Source: Temnothorax longispinosus
Lineage: Eukaryota > Arthropoda > Insecta > Hymenoptera > Formicidae
Assembly: GCF_030848805.1 (NCBI RefSeq)
Contig: NC_092364.1
Span: 7,523,770-7,587,769 of the forward strand
Direction: 5' to 3'
Length of the DNA: 64,000 nucleotides
Positions 20,601-31,480 of this stretch are shown in pieces; the first letter of the stretch is position 1, and every line of letters begins with the position of its first letter. The notes under the pieces are model-generated. The model saw only the letters and a program-made list of their open reading frames with translations. It was not told where the DNA came from and ran no database searches. The position numbers and the translations under genes are program-made.

Positions 20601-21826
20601 AAAATTATGAAGGAATGTAAAATGTTATCAAACCATAAATATATTGATTTAATTCGAAATTATGTGCCACTTTATTATAACCGTGGGCTCCGATACACGA
20701 TACAAGTTGTACCGTATACTTGATTTATATACCGTTCTTATACTATCGTTTGTCATATTTAAAATACGAGAAACGGATCTCATTGAATGCCATCTATCAG
20801 ATGATCCGACATTTGCACAGGATATAACAAAAAGGTTGGGACACTGAATTATCTCGGAAAAATGACGTTTTCGGAAGAAATGTTTTATACAAAAATTGTA
20901 GGGTACCAAGTTATATTCATTATGTTGTGATATTAGTTTGACCTTGAACAATCTTGGAAAAGTTACATCAAGGTCATATTAAGTTTTTTAACGGACACCC
21001 CTATTTTTTATGTCATATTCTTGTAACCTTTGTCGAGACGTTTTCAAAACACTAAGATAAAGCTCTGTGTTAAGAATTTCCTGAAATATTTTAAATTTTG
21101 TTATAACTTTTTTAATATAAAATATGTGATATCTCATAAAGTATAGACTTTTCGATATCTTTACTATCATACTTTTATATACGTAAAATAATGAAAGAAA
21201 TCAAATAATAATGTTAATTTTTATTATTATTATTTTACATTTGCAATTTTGCAAAATTAAATTTGCGTCTACAAAATGCAAACAAATTTTTTAAAATAAT
21301 TTTTTTTTTTTTTTACAACAATAAATTCCCGACCTTTTTGTTACATCCTGTATCCTGTATAACCAGTAAATAATCCTTATTAATTAAAGTAAAAAATGTA
21401 AAGTCTAATAATTCTTATTTAGGTTGGTAATTATTTATGCAAGTCTCCAAACAACTTCAACAAAATTTTTAATGTAATTTAGATATTAAATAATAATCAA
21501 ATTGAGAATTTTATCACTTTTGTTTCTTCATCATCTGTAAGATTACAATGTACGAAATAACATATTTCTGTGATTGTCTGTTGTATTTTAGGTATAAGGC
21601 AAATTGATGAAAATGCTTTTATAACCATAGACCTAGAATAAGATAGACGGAGCGTAAGCTGCTACTATGGACAAGGGGGGTAAGGATAGCGCGGGAAAGG
21701 GAAATAGACCTAAGTCTCGGCAAAGTTCGGTTAGACTCGGGGACGTTCGGACCGCGATCGCAAACGTCAAATTTTGCAAATAAAAAATAAATATGCAAAT
21801 TCTGCATATTTACCGTAATTACAACC

Positions 21827-21972
21827 ATGAAAATTTGTGTTGTGGCCGGTTGCAAAAACCGGGAAGTACACTGTTCGCGATCGAACAAAAACCAGCGTCG
21901 ACGAATCTATACCGCGAATCTAAGAAAATCGCTATTTCGAAATAATTTCGGGTTTTTCTGCCTTTCAGTGTA
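21827..21972 (+). CDS. Possible THAP-like N-terminal exon, 48 codons
   Basis: The ATG follows CAACC, a reasonable insect start context. The peptide begins MKICVVAGCKNREVHCS, giving the C-x4-C-x2-R start seen in THAP zinc fingers. The remainder is short, lacks the later C-x2-H pair, and ends at TAA, so it would need splicing or is a fragment. It is on the same strand as the P-element transposase blocks beginning at 29672, whose THAP exon is missing. A link across 8 kb is speculative. Confidence 0.2.
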
Positions 21973-22079
21973 AAGTCGGCTAAATTCTATGTTAAGAAGA
22001 GACTCGTTCGCAGAAATATCTGTATATTTCCCGGTACACTTGAAGGGCAGAAAAACAGCGTTTTATTGTTATCTATATT

Positions 22080-22637
22080 GACTCGCTCCTTTGTCTCGGG
22101 GACTCGGTGCGCGAGGCATACCCCGGGCCCGGGGCAAAGCGAGCAAACAATATTTCAAAACAGCTGATCGGTGGCCGGCCTCGAGTTCAGCGTGACGTGC
22201 GTCAATACGAATTTCTCGAGACGCCGACAGCTGATTGGCTCAGCTGAATTTTCGGCTCGTTACCGGGGGTCCGGAGGATTCGAGAAAATTCGGAAGTCGT
22301 GGTGATAAAACCCCGGACCTTAGCGCGCGAGCTCGCAATCGACGAAAGTTTCTCGGAGAACGCGTATAGAAATTCAAGTCACTCGAGTATACGTTGCTTT
22401 GCGATTATCGTGTGCTTATTTTCACACGCGGGAATAGCCATCGTTCGCAAAATCTTATGTCCGTAGCTCGCGGCATAGCGACTCTGTACATAATTGTATA
22501 TAAAATGTACATTATTGTATTATAGACATTTTTCTACTAAATAAAACTGGAACATTCAATTCTAAATTTCTTCCGACCCGCGACTCCTTCGACCATTCGC
22601 GCACATACACTGTGACGTTGCACTGCGTGCCCGTCAC
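22080..22637 (+). other. CpG-rich LTR-like segment
   Basis: A CpG-rich stretch is followed by a TATA-like TATATAAAATG, an AATAAA at about 22541, a U5-like C/T-rich tail, and the inverted terminus CCCGTCACA near 22636. This is the layout of an LTR, but no second copy, primer site or adjacent gag was found. The downstream 1 kb (22638-23700) is CpG-rich with open frames on both strands that resemble nothing known to me. Confidence 0.3.
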
Positions 22638-23711
22638 AGTTTTCCCCATTCCCATCGTTGTATTGCGCGCGTACTGTTGAGTTTTAAAGTTTTCAGGAAG
22701 AAGCGGCCGGAGGGCCCGTTTAGACAGCGTGGCGCCATCCGCCGGTGCGGTGGAGCGCCCTGATCTAGAGGGCCGCGAGTCGAAGTCGCGGGGAATGATC
22801 GAGGACTGTTGGGTAGACCGCGAGCGAGGACGGACGTCCGAGAGGAATTGTACCGAGAATAAGCGAGGGCGGCGGCCCTAAGAGATAGATTGAAGCACGG
22901 AAGGAAGGACGAGATGTAACCAGCCACCCATCCCAGACATCAGGTATCGGGGAACGGCGGGCGGAGTGTCGGTATCGTGTCGCGTAAGATTTTGAGAGAG
23001 ACGCGTAGGCTTGCTTGAGAGTTTCCTTGCCTACGCGCCATTGCCGTGAATCCATTGAGAGGATTATAGCTTTTCGTTTCGTTTCTACGGGTAAGACCTA
23101 GCCCGCCCGCTGACTCCCCGTAAGAATATCGAAGGGGCGTCCGTTTCTTCTCGACTCGACCGACCTGGGATCGGAGAGTAAGAACGGTGCGGCGCCGGCC
23201 GCTCGTCACGAGGGTGATGCGTGTCGCGTAATAAAACCTCGCCGGTCGACTCAACAGTCCGTCGCGTTAGATTACCGTTTCGAGTATTCGGAAATTACCG
23301 TTTAGGATTATCGTGCCTATCGATTGGTGTGAAAGATATCGGCGGTAGAGTTAGTTTTCGCGTAGTGAAACTTCGTCGTGCGGGCTTTCCACGCGTCCGG
23401 CCGTCCAGGGGCGTGTCGGCCTCCGGGATACGTAAAACTACCGCGCCCGGTACGGGAAGTGTGAGGCGTCGGCATACCGGTCATAGAGACAGCCTTCTCG
23501 AAGAAGGTGCCCGAACTCGACCGCGATTAACGTTAAGAAATTTAGAGTAAGGTTTACTCCGGCTGAGAGTACCGCACGCCCCGGGCTGAATTAGGCGTGA
23601 GTATCACGTGCTCGCGGTGTGGACCGTGCGGCGAAGCTTCGCGTTACGTGTCGAGGGGAGGTATTGCGTGTATCGTTTAAGTTGCGAGAAACCTTGAGTT
23701 ATATTGTATAT

Positions 23712-24040
23712 TGTGCGTATCGTTTATTCGGCGAGAGATTATTTTGCGCGTATCGTTTATTCTTTGGCGAGAAATTATTTCGCGTGTATAGTTTGTTTTG
23801 CGGGATATTATTTTACGTGTATCGTTTTCTTTGCGAGAAATTATTTTGCGTGTATCGTTTATTTTGCGAGACAGTATTTAGCGTGTATAGTTTATTTTGC
23901 GGGATATTATTGTGCGTGTATCGCTTACTTTGCGAGAAATTATTGTGCGTGTATCGTTTATCTTACGAGGAATTATTGTGCGGGAATTGTTTATTCCGCG
24001 AGCAATTATTGTGCGCGTATCGTTTATTTAGCGAGAACTT
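23712..24040. repeat. 33-bp minisatellite, about 10 copies
   Basis: The unit is near GTGCGTGTATCGTTTATTTT plus GCGAGAAATTATT. A period of 33 leaves two forward frames open, giving 11-residue periodic peptides such as CVYRLFCEKLF. Copies diverge toward both ends. It may be part of an LTR-element leader beginning at 22080. No start context or flanking domain supports a protein. Confidence 0.8.
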
Positions 24041-24049
24041 TTGCGAGAA

Positions 24050-25378
24050 ATCCCGACTGGATATCGTCCCCTCAGAGAGGAGCCATTAATTTGCGTGGTC
24101 GTTCGTTCCACGAGAAGTCCTTATTTTGGAGATATTACTCCTTCGGTGAGAATATCCGCGTGTAGCGGTCGTTCCCGAGACCTCTTCGTTCGCGTGTGTT
24201 GAAATAGAGTCATTCTCAGTAATTGGTCGCGTAGATATAGAGTAGAGTCATTTAATTACGATTCGGTGTGACGTGGTGGATACACTAAAAAAAAAATCTG
24301 AAAAAAAATATGTACACTAAATACCAATTAAGCACTTCATTTCCATGATACGCTTCTGTATTCTAGGTTATGGTATCCACCGTCCGGAGAAATGTGTCAA
24401 ATGTGTAATCGAACAAACAGCGCATGCCAGCGCATCCCCTCCACATCAGTGCTGCCAGTAATCGGCCTCTGGTCGCATGGTCGCATAGGGAGGGGATGAC
24501 GTACACAAGCGAGCGACCGTGTCCGTGTACGCTCGGCACTTCGGCCAGCTTTGGCGGTAGAAGAGTGCAGACATACAATCTGCTGTCTCTTTCTTTCTCG
24601 CTATAGCTATAGCTAATGCCGCCAGCCGCGAGAATCGTACTCGCCGCTCGTATGTTTCTTTTCGTACCTGTAAATAAATCTGTAAATGGAAATATAATCT
24701 GTACATAAAAAGATGTAAAATAATTAAAGAAATAAAGAATAGAAGAAGCGTAAATGATAAATGAATAATAGAAATACGCACTCTTGGCCAACATGTCTAC
24801 CTCTTTCCTCAAAGTTCCGTTCTGAATTAAGAAAAATATCTTGTAATTAATACAAGAAAAATTGAATTAAAAATTAAATTATTTGTCCCAAATAGAAAAT
24901 TAGAAAATATTCTGTTAGTATATATATCAATATATTTAGAGTATATTTGTCTACTTTTTACTCTGATAATAGCAAATAAATATAGTAAAATTATAGGAAA
25001 AATATTATTTTTACAATAATAATTCTGTTTTTAATTTTCTAAATGAAAAACGGTAATCTCTTCCGTTTATGAAAAAAATTTAAACAATTGTTTATTTGAC
25101 AATTCGACAATTAATCAAAATTATAATTCAACAATAACGTTTTACACAATTGTAAAGCATATTGCAATTATAGTGCATAGTAGTCCAAGAGCTGACGACA
25201 AATTTAGGGAATGTACTTTGGGCAAGTTAAAATAACAAAAAAATAATATTTTATTAATTGGTGAATCTAGAATCCTGAGTCAGGCAGAGGGTTTGCGGTT
25301 ATTTCGCTACTGCGCAACCTATGACATTTGCAAAAAAATAAATAAAAAAAAATATCTTTTAGGCAACTTGAAATTTGT
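24050..25378. other. No gene recognised; AT-rich from 24800
   Basis: The CpG-rich tail continues to about 24290. The segment 24360-24660 has short open frames on both strands without recognisable motifs. From about 24800 the DNA is AT-rich with many stops on both strands. Confidence 0.3.
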
Positions 25379-25382
25379 TTAA

Positions 25383-26004
25383 GGTGGTCCTTTCGCGGAT
25401 CCAGCTAGTCAAGTAACAGTCCGTCATGAGGTAATTGAAAACAGACATATTGACAAACATTACACAACATCCCAATAATGATAATAATATAATATGATTT
25501 TACACGCACGATTTAATCGTATTTAATTATTTACTAATTAAAAAAATATCACAATAGTAGTGCGGTTGGACTCGATTTAGGTTAGGTCAGGCATGACAGT
25601 ACGAGTAAAGCAATATGCGATTGGACCACTACTTATTTAACCTCATATATCAGAGCAAAACATTCGGCAAGCCTTTATTTTCAAGGTATGTACGAAATCC
25701 GGAAACTTCAGGGAATATTTTAAGACATGAATAATGTATTCATCTGATCGCTAAGTACATGTATTATTCGTTGAAAACCTCGGACGTGGCGATTTGCATC
25801 ATTCTATCTTTCTCGTTCATTAGATGTAAACAAGGATAGAATGACAATGGCACGCTCCGCGAACGCACATTTAGAATGACTTATTTCTTGTAAAGTGTCG
25901 GTAACCTCACTTGATCTTTCGTACACATGCCCCTTATTACTGTATATTTAACATATATCAAATTTAGATACCTATCTAATACTTGTTCTCACGAAAGGAC
26001 CACC
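25383..26004. mobile_element. TTAA-flanked MITE, TIR GGTGGTCCTTTCG
   Basis: TTAA at 25379-25382 and 26005-26008 flank 622 bp with 13-bp perfect TIRs. It has no ORF. TTAA target choice points to piggyBac-type mobilisation. Its first 50 bp resemble those of the element at 10903. Confidence 0.85.
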
Positions 26005-26008
26005 TTAA

Positions 26009-26370
26009 TCTTTAATTTTAGCATCTATTTAACCCAGAAATAAAAATCCCAGACTATTTTTTGGGTTTTAAACGAGGGGAAATTCACAGCCGGCATTGGT
26101 GTACAAAATTTCGGCAGTGGACTGAAAAAAGTAAGTAGTGGCCTATCTTATTGACGGCATTATGGGGAGTGGTAATAATGACTTGTGGCAGTGGCAGTGC
26201 AGGAGGTATTGCATAGCATTGCTAAGGCAGTGTCCGAATTTTATCCGGCATTGGCTCGGCAGTACGGCAGTGGACGCCCCTTACGTTTTTTTAGAAAATA
26301 CGTATATCCGAATACCTAATAAATAGCACTATATTGACTACATCTTAAACAACGTTATATTTCCAAAATG
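26009..26370. other. No gene; short direct motifs only
   Basis: The words GGCATT, CGGCAGTGG and TGGCAGTGG recur several times between 26090 and 26280, suggesting a degraded repeat. The one 62-codon open frame here has no recognisable domain. Confidence 0.3.
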
Positions 26371-27190
26371 TTTTTACGCTATCTTAAAGCAACAAAATAG
26401 CAACAAATTCTGGTATAAACGTTTATTCGATTTGAGAGCACTCTGTATATTTTTTTTCGCATGGGGGGGGGCCAGCTTGACACAGATTCTAGCCCCACCA
26501 CATACTAAAAAACTCATAGAGTGCTCAAATCCAAAAAAACAATACACCAAAATTTGTTGCTTTTTTGTTGCTTTAAGATAGCGTAAACAAGTTTTCGAAA
26601 TATAAGGTTCTGTAAACAATGCCACTAATAAATACTGCATCTTCGACCGTTATCTACGACTTTAATGGCTAAAAACTAAGTAAAAGAACTTGTTGCTCAG
26701 CTCTTTTTGGTCTTAAAATATTCTATGGACCGTGCCCTATCAAAATATGCAACTTACGATTTTGTTGCTCACCCTTAACTGCAAATAAACAAATTATTTA
26801 TCTCCGCGTCGACCGTTATCTGCGACGTCGATGGCTAAAAACTAAGTAAAGGAATTTGTTGCTCGGGTCTTTTTGTTATTTAAATATTCTATGGAACGTG
26901 CCCTACCAGAATATGCAACATATGATTTTGTTGCTCGCCCCTAACTGCAAATAAACAAATTATTTATCTCCTCGTCGATCGTTATCTACGACTTCGATGG
27001 CTAAAAACTAAGTAAAAGTTTTTTTTACTAGTTACTAAGTTACTTAGTTTTACTTTTACTAGTTACTAAGTTACTTTTACTTTTACGCTATCTTAAAGCA
27101 ACAAATTGGTGTATTGTTTTTTTTGGATTTGTGTACTCTACATGTGTTTTTTAGCATGTGGTGGGGCTAGAATCTGTGTCAAGCTGGCCA
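26371..27190. repeat. Inverted repeats flanking a 166-bp satellite
   Basis: TTTACGCTATCTTAAAGCAAC occurs at about 26373, inverted at about 26566-26586, and forward again at 27080. The block 27079-27190 is the inverse of about 26463-26587, including TCAAGCTGG and the AGCCCCACCACAT segment. Between them lie about 2.4 copies of a 166-bp repeat (CGAC/TCGTTATCT at 26644, 26810 and 26976; GGCTAAAAACTAAGTAAA). The whole may be one fold-back element. Confidence 0.7.
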
Positions 27191-27372
27191 CGATATTCCG
27201 AACTTAGTTCCCGTAGCCGACGTTCGGTACCGACTTCGCAGACCGTCCCCGTACCTCGCGTCCGGGTGATCAGATTTTGACGGCGACCTGTTCCTCGGGT
27301 GTACCAGGTCTCGCTATCGGTGCCCTGCGGGGTTTTCCTCGCGGATGACGCCTGGTTCCCTATCTTATCCCC

Positions 27373-27640
27373 CAGTGACCGGATCGCGTCGCTCTTTGGC
27401 TGGGCCCCTATTTTGGGACCTCGTGATTCGGCCCAGGTGGCCATTATTCACGCGGCACGCGCGGTTCTATTACCTGGCGACCACGGTTCGCCATTTTGTA
27501 ACCTGGTGTCCGGATCGCGTCGCTCTTTGGCTGGGTCCCTCTCTCGCGACCTTGTGGTTCGGCCCAGGTGGTTATTATTCCCGCGTCACGCACGGTTCTA
27601 TTACCTGGCGACCACGCTATTCTAAATCGTTACCCGCTTC
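27373..27640. repeat. 131-bp direct duplication in a CpG-rich tract
   Basis: GGATCGCGTCGCTCTTTGGC occurs at 27381 and 27512. The two units also share GGTTCTATTACCTGGCGACC. The tract 27190-27900 is CpG-rich and contains no recognisable ORF. It may be the 5' leader of a retroelement, but the link to the non-LTR relic at 27929 is unproven. Confidence 0.65.
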
Positions 27641-27928
27641 GATCGAGTCCGCGATTTGTGCGAATACGGGTTTGGGTATCCCCGTTCTGACGATTGTGTG
27701 TGGCTCGACTGCCGTGCTATTTCGCACGATACCGCGATCCACGCGCAAAGCAAACAAAATATTACTCCCAGTCGGGCCGGGCACTTTTGTGCCGCAAAAC
27801 GAAATAAACTTAAAGTAGATCGGGAAAGGAAAACGTGTCTTATTAACTAGGCGAGCCGCAGCTCGGCGACCGCTGTCGGTTGCAAGGTTTATCACGGATT
27901 ATGGTATTTTTGTGTATTTTCCCAGAGA

Positions 27929-29356
27929 TGCTGCGACCCAGCTGAAGTTGGAACGGGCTCAATACCTTGGTCTTCGCACACGGCACTTGGCTACAGAAAC
28001 AGCACTCCAAATAACGTAGTAATAGCCAAGGCCAAGGTGAGATTACTAAGAGATCGCGCTTTTATGCTGGGCTGTAATTTTGTAAATAAGACTATAGCAT
28101 ATAACCATAATGGGCTGTGCAAAAAGTTCCAACGCTTGGCTAACTGTGAGAATTATGCACGTTTTGTCCAGCCTATGTACAGGTTCTCTCTTCTTACTGA
28201 AATCTGGAAAAGGACGAGTAAATTCAGAGCGGGAATTAGCGCCACAAGAAAGTTCGAGATATTCCAAGGGTCATTCGGGGCCCACACTTTTACTCTGCTG
28301 ACGGTGGACCTAGATATTGGCAGTACGCGACAGAGTCTCATCCAGGATATTATCGAATCGTACGATCTGGGATTCTCCCCAGAAATTATATATACGGATG
28401 GCTCATATGATGAGAAAAAGCGATCCACGGGTGCTAGTATGGTCATATGTAATGAGGCCTACAAAATGAGCCTGCCATACTTATGTTCATCATACACTGC
28501 GGAGGCTTTTGCCGTGAAATCTACTCTACAACTTATGCTAATACAGAGACAATCAAGAGACCGGGACATTGTCATTCTGTCGAACTGTAAATCGGCCCTT
28601 ATATCTATCCGCAATAATCATCTAAACGTACATAAAAATCGATACATTACGGAAGCTAGAAAGATAATTTATGAGTTAAAAAAGGTACATGGAAAGAGGG
28701 TGATGCTGGTCTGGATCCCTGCCCATGTTGGGATTGAGGGCAATGAGCTGGCGGATCGTCTGGCTAAGGAAGCGGCCGAAGAGGAGGCGGACCCTTCCAT
28801 CGAAATCCCAGTGGGGGATTTTATGAAGTGCATTCGTGAGGAGACTTGGGACGCGACCCAACGATCGATAATACAGGATTCTGCGTATAAGGGCATCTTC
28901 TATTTCCACAATTTTTATGATCGTGGCGCTGTTAAACCGTGGTTCTGGGGTATTAACCTCGAAAGATATTGCGTGACGTTAATAAATAGGATTAGAGCGA
29001 ACCATTTCAATCTTGGTGCTTCTCTGAAGAGAAAGGGATATACGGAGAGTGAGAGATGTTCGTGTAGTCACGAAAGGGAGGATCTGGGCCATGTGTTATT
29101 GCAGTGTCACAAATATGACGATTTAAGAGTGTCATTGGACTTGGAACTTAGAGCTGTGGATTTCTACGAGGAAATTGACATTATCCGTTTGATCAGATCA
29201 AAAAGACTTGATATTCTGTATATAATTTTTAAGTCATTTTTTAGGAAGATAAACAAAGTAATCCAGTGTGTTGTCATATTTCAAGGTTTAATGATATTGT
29301 GCCAATTACCGAAGCGTACAAGGCACCTAACCCCTCTTCATCCGAGGAGGAACTGA
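27929..29356 (+). pseudogene. Non-LTR retrotransposon ORF2, 3' part (RT end, RNase H, zinc knuckle)
   Basis: The first ~110 bp hold the RT thumb/connection (LERAQYLGLRT, then in another frame STPNNVVIAKAKVRLL), followed by a 439-residue open frame from 28037. The RNase H domain shows YTDGSYD, YTAEAFAVKS, ILSNCKSAL and PAHVGIEGNELADRLAKEA. The residue after ILS is Asn where the family has Asp (S-D-S/C-K), so a metal ligand is lost. A C-terminal C-S-C-x3-E-x2-D-L-G-H-x4-C motif is present. The layout fits RNase H-bearing clades (I/LOA/R1 group). It is 5' truncated, as is usual for target-primed insertion. The 3' UTR runs to a T-rich tract at about 29620. Confidence 0.85.
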
Positions 29357-29671
29357 AAAAACCCCCCCTCTCCGCAAATTCCGTCCTTCCACGCGTGGCG
29401 CCTCCACTCTGCCCTACTCTAACCCTATCACGCGACACACACACTCTCCGCTACCCAAAGGACACACCACTGTCGAGTTTCCCCCTCTTTCTTATAACAA
29501 ATCGCACTTAATATTCTCGACATACAACGCACGCATGCACATTCTGTCACACCTGCCAACCCTATATACTTATTGTTCTTTGTTTTATAATTAAAATAGA
29601 ACTTTATGCATACTTTTTTGTTCAATTTTTTTTTTTTTTTTTTATTTTTAATGATTTTTGTGTTAATTTAG

Positions 29672-29909
29672 AAGCACATCCAGTATATACCTCTCAAAAC
29701 AATGATATCAAAAGCAACGATGACCGATGACATCCAAGAAAAAGGACAGCCCTACAAAGAAACGGTTGTGCAAAACCATAGAAAAAATAAGATTGAAAAA
29801 CAAAGATCTCCAGCAAAAACTGCGACGTCTTCGAAAGAAAGTGGAAAAAAGTATCACCACTAAAGAATCACCATATGGAGAAGATAAAAAGTACAAAAGA
29901 AAGAATTAA
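29672..29909 (+). pseudogene. P-element transposase block 1: linker and coiled coil
   Basis: A TTAATTTAG acceptor precedes a short frame (EAHPVYTSQNND), then after a frame change near 29725 a strongly basic coiled coil (KKRLCKTIEKIRLKNKDLQQ, then KLRRLRKKV). Such a segment follows the THAP finger in P-element transposases (THAP9-like). A stop follows at 29907-29909, immediately before a MITE. The THAP finger itself is not adjacent. Confidence 0.55.
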
Positions 29910-29918
29910 AAACTTTAA

Positions 29919-30511
29919 GGGGATGCTGGAGCCGTAGCCGAACTCGATCAGCGTCCATAAAGAATTAGTGCTCACCGATTCTTACATATACATACAGAGC
30001 GCAGGCAAACTCGATCAGCAAGAGGATTCTGGAGTGGCAGCGACACTGGCATAATCGGTCTAAGCAATATCTTTGAATTGGCTGAACAGAATGGAAAATC
30101 CTTTTACACGATTAAAGTACGCACAAAAATGTAGAAGGCTGTACATCATTTTTTCTGATAAACTAAAAAAAATTTTATTTTTATAAATATTGTCCTAACC
30201 TGACGACAATATTTTCTTTATACAAAAATTCTGCAGTTTTTTTATAGAAAATAGTGATACAGTCTTCTACAAAAAACTGTCAGGAATAATATCGTGCAAT
30301 TATAAGTAAGATTTGAAGCCTAAAAAAAAAAAGATATTACTTAGACCAATGGAAGATGCAAGGTTAGGTGCTCTGTATGTATGTGTAAGAATCGGTGAGC
30401 ACTTTTTTATCGACGCTGATCGAGTTCGCCTGCGCTCTGTATGTATATGTAAGAATCGGTGAGCACTTCTTTATCGACGCTGATCGAGTTCGGCTACGGC
30501 TCCAGCATCCC
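29919..30511. mobile_element. MITE with ~95-bp TIRs (GGGATGCTGGAGCCGTAGCC)
   Basis: The left end GGGATGCTGGAGCCGTAGCCG and its complement at 30484-30510 continue inward (CTCGATCAGCG, GTGCTCACCGATTCTTACAT). The right side carries an extra direct copy of the subterminal block (about 30366-30470). It lies between P-element blocks 1 and 2. The flanks (TTAAG / ATTAGG) give no clean target duplication. It has no ORF. Confidence 0.8.
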
Positions 30512-30515
30512 ATTA

Positions 30516-30645
30516 GGAAATAAGTGGTTACCGGACAAATTTAGTATGTTACTGTCAGTACAAGTAGACGCGCAAACAAGAGACAAACGTGGCATACGAT
30601 ACAATAATAAATTTAAAAAATTTGCTTTATCAATGTACTTTTTAA
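30516..30645 (+). pseudogene. P-element transposase block 2
   Basis: The frame reads KWLPDKFSMLLSVQVDAQ, then KRGIRYNNKFKKFALSMYF, the conserved R-Y-(S/N)-x4-K-x-F-A-L-x-(L/M)-Y-F segment of P-element transposases. It stops abruptly at the TTAA insertion site at 30642-30645. After removing that insertion the frame continues directly into block 3. Confidence 0.75.
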
Positions 30646-30989
30646 CCCTCCGTAATCACACTTATTTTTTCAAACAAGGAAGTCACTCTGGGTCATTTTG
30701 ACCCGAGACAAACTTTGACCGTTCGCCATTTGACCATTTATCCACTGATCGTGTTGAAAAAATTCTCGAATGCACTTGCGATATTGCTAAATTGATTGCT
30801 ATAAAAAAAGAAGGGCCTCAGGAATTTTTAACATATAAAAAAAATTCGCGAAAAATTTGTGTTAAAAATTTTTTTTTTTTTTTAACTAAGCTAGAGGGCG
30901 TCATGCCCGCCAATTTTTAAGTTACGCGCAAGATATTTACGACCAAAGTTGAGGCTCGGGTCAAATTGACCCGGTGTGACTACGGAGGG
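30646..30989. mobile_element. TTAA-flanked MITE, TIR CCCTCCGTAATCACAC
   Basis: TTAA at 30642-30645 and 30990-30993 flank 344 bp. The TIRs are CCCTCCGTAATCACAC and GTGTGACTACGGAGGG, with subterminal GGGTCAtTTTGACCC and GGGTCAAaTTGACCC palindromes. It is non-coding. The same architecture (CCC...TCACA ends, ggGTC/GACcc palindromes) is seen at 37407-37759. Confidence 0.9.
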
Positions 30990-31480
30990 TTAAATCCGCG
31001 AAATTATAAAAAATTAAGAAAAATCTTTACATTACCTTCCGTGCGTACTTTACAATCTTTCACATATAATTGGAATATTATTCCTGGTCTTAATATAAAA
31101 GTCTTTGAGGCTTTAAAAATAAAATTAAATTCATTACCACTTATCGAGCGACATTGTGTACTGTGCATAGATGAAATGAGTTTAAAATCTCATTTATTTT
31201 ACGATGTTTCACGAGACGAAATAATAGGATTCCAAGATGTTGGTGATAATAAATTACCAATATCTGCAAAGAATGCATTTGTTATTATGGCACGAAGTAT
31301 AGCAGGCAACTGGAAAGTTCTACTTTGTTATTGTTTTGTAGCGACTACTTGTACAAGCGATACAATAAAAACTATTATTTTTGATGCAATAAGAAAATTA
31401 AAAGAATGTGGTGCTACTGTGCATGCGTTAATTACGGACATGGGTTCCAACTTCTTGCAATTATCTCGCAAATTAGGAAT
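30990..31480 (+). pseudogene. P-element transposase block 3: RNase H-like catalytic core
   Basis: The frame reads NPRNYKKLRKIFTLPSVRTL, then IERHCVLCIDEMSLKSHLFY, DEIIGFQD and FVIMARSI, then HALITDMGSNF and LSRKLGI. The D-E-M-x-(I/L)-K and GF.D motifs and the (S/T)-D-x-G-S-N motif are P-element transposase signatures, containing the catalytic acidic residues. It is uninterrupted for about 160 codons and ends at the palindrome starting at 31481. Confidence 0.85.

Noticed and set aside
22634..23550. Open frames on both strands in the CpG-rich tract as host genes
   Set aside because: High GC lowers stop frequency; the frames overlap on opposite strands, are Arg/Pro-rich and show no recognisable domain or splice pattern.
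23619..24165. Two overlapping plus-strand ORFs with 11-residue repeats
   Set aside because: They arise from the 33-bp minisatellite and overlap each other in different frames.
27151..27895. Open frames around the 131-bp duplication
   Set aside because: They span a direct DNA duplication, overlap on both strands and lack motifs.
29623..29642. Poly(A) tail of the non-LTR relic
   Set aside because: The homopolymer is T on the coding strand, so it is not the expected 3' tail; the 3' end of the element is left undefined.
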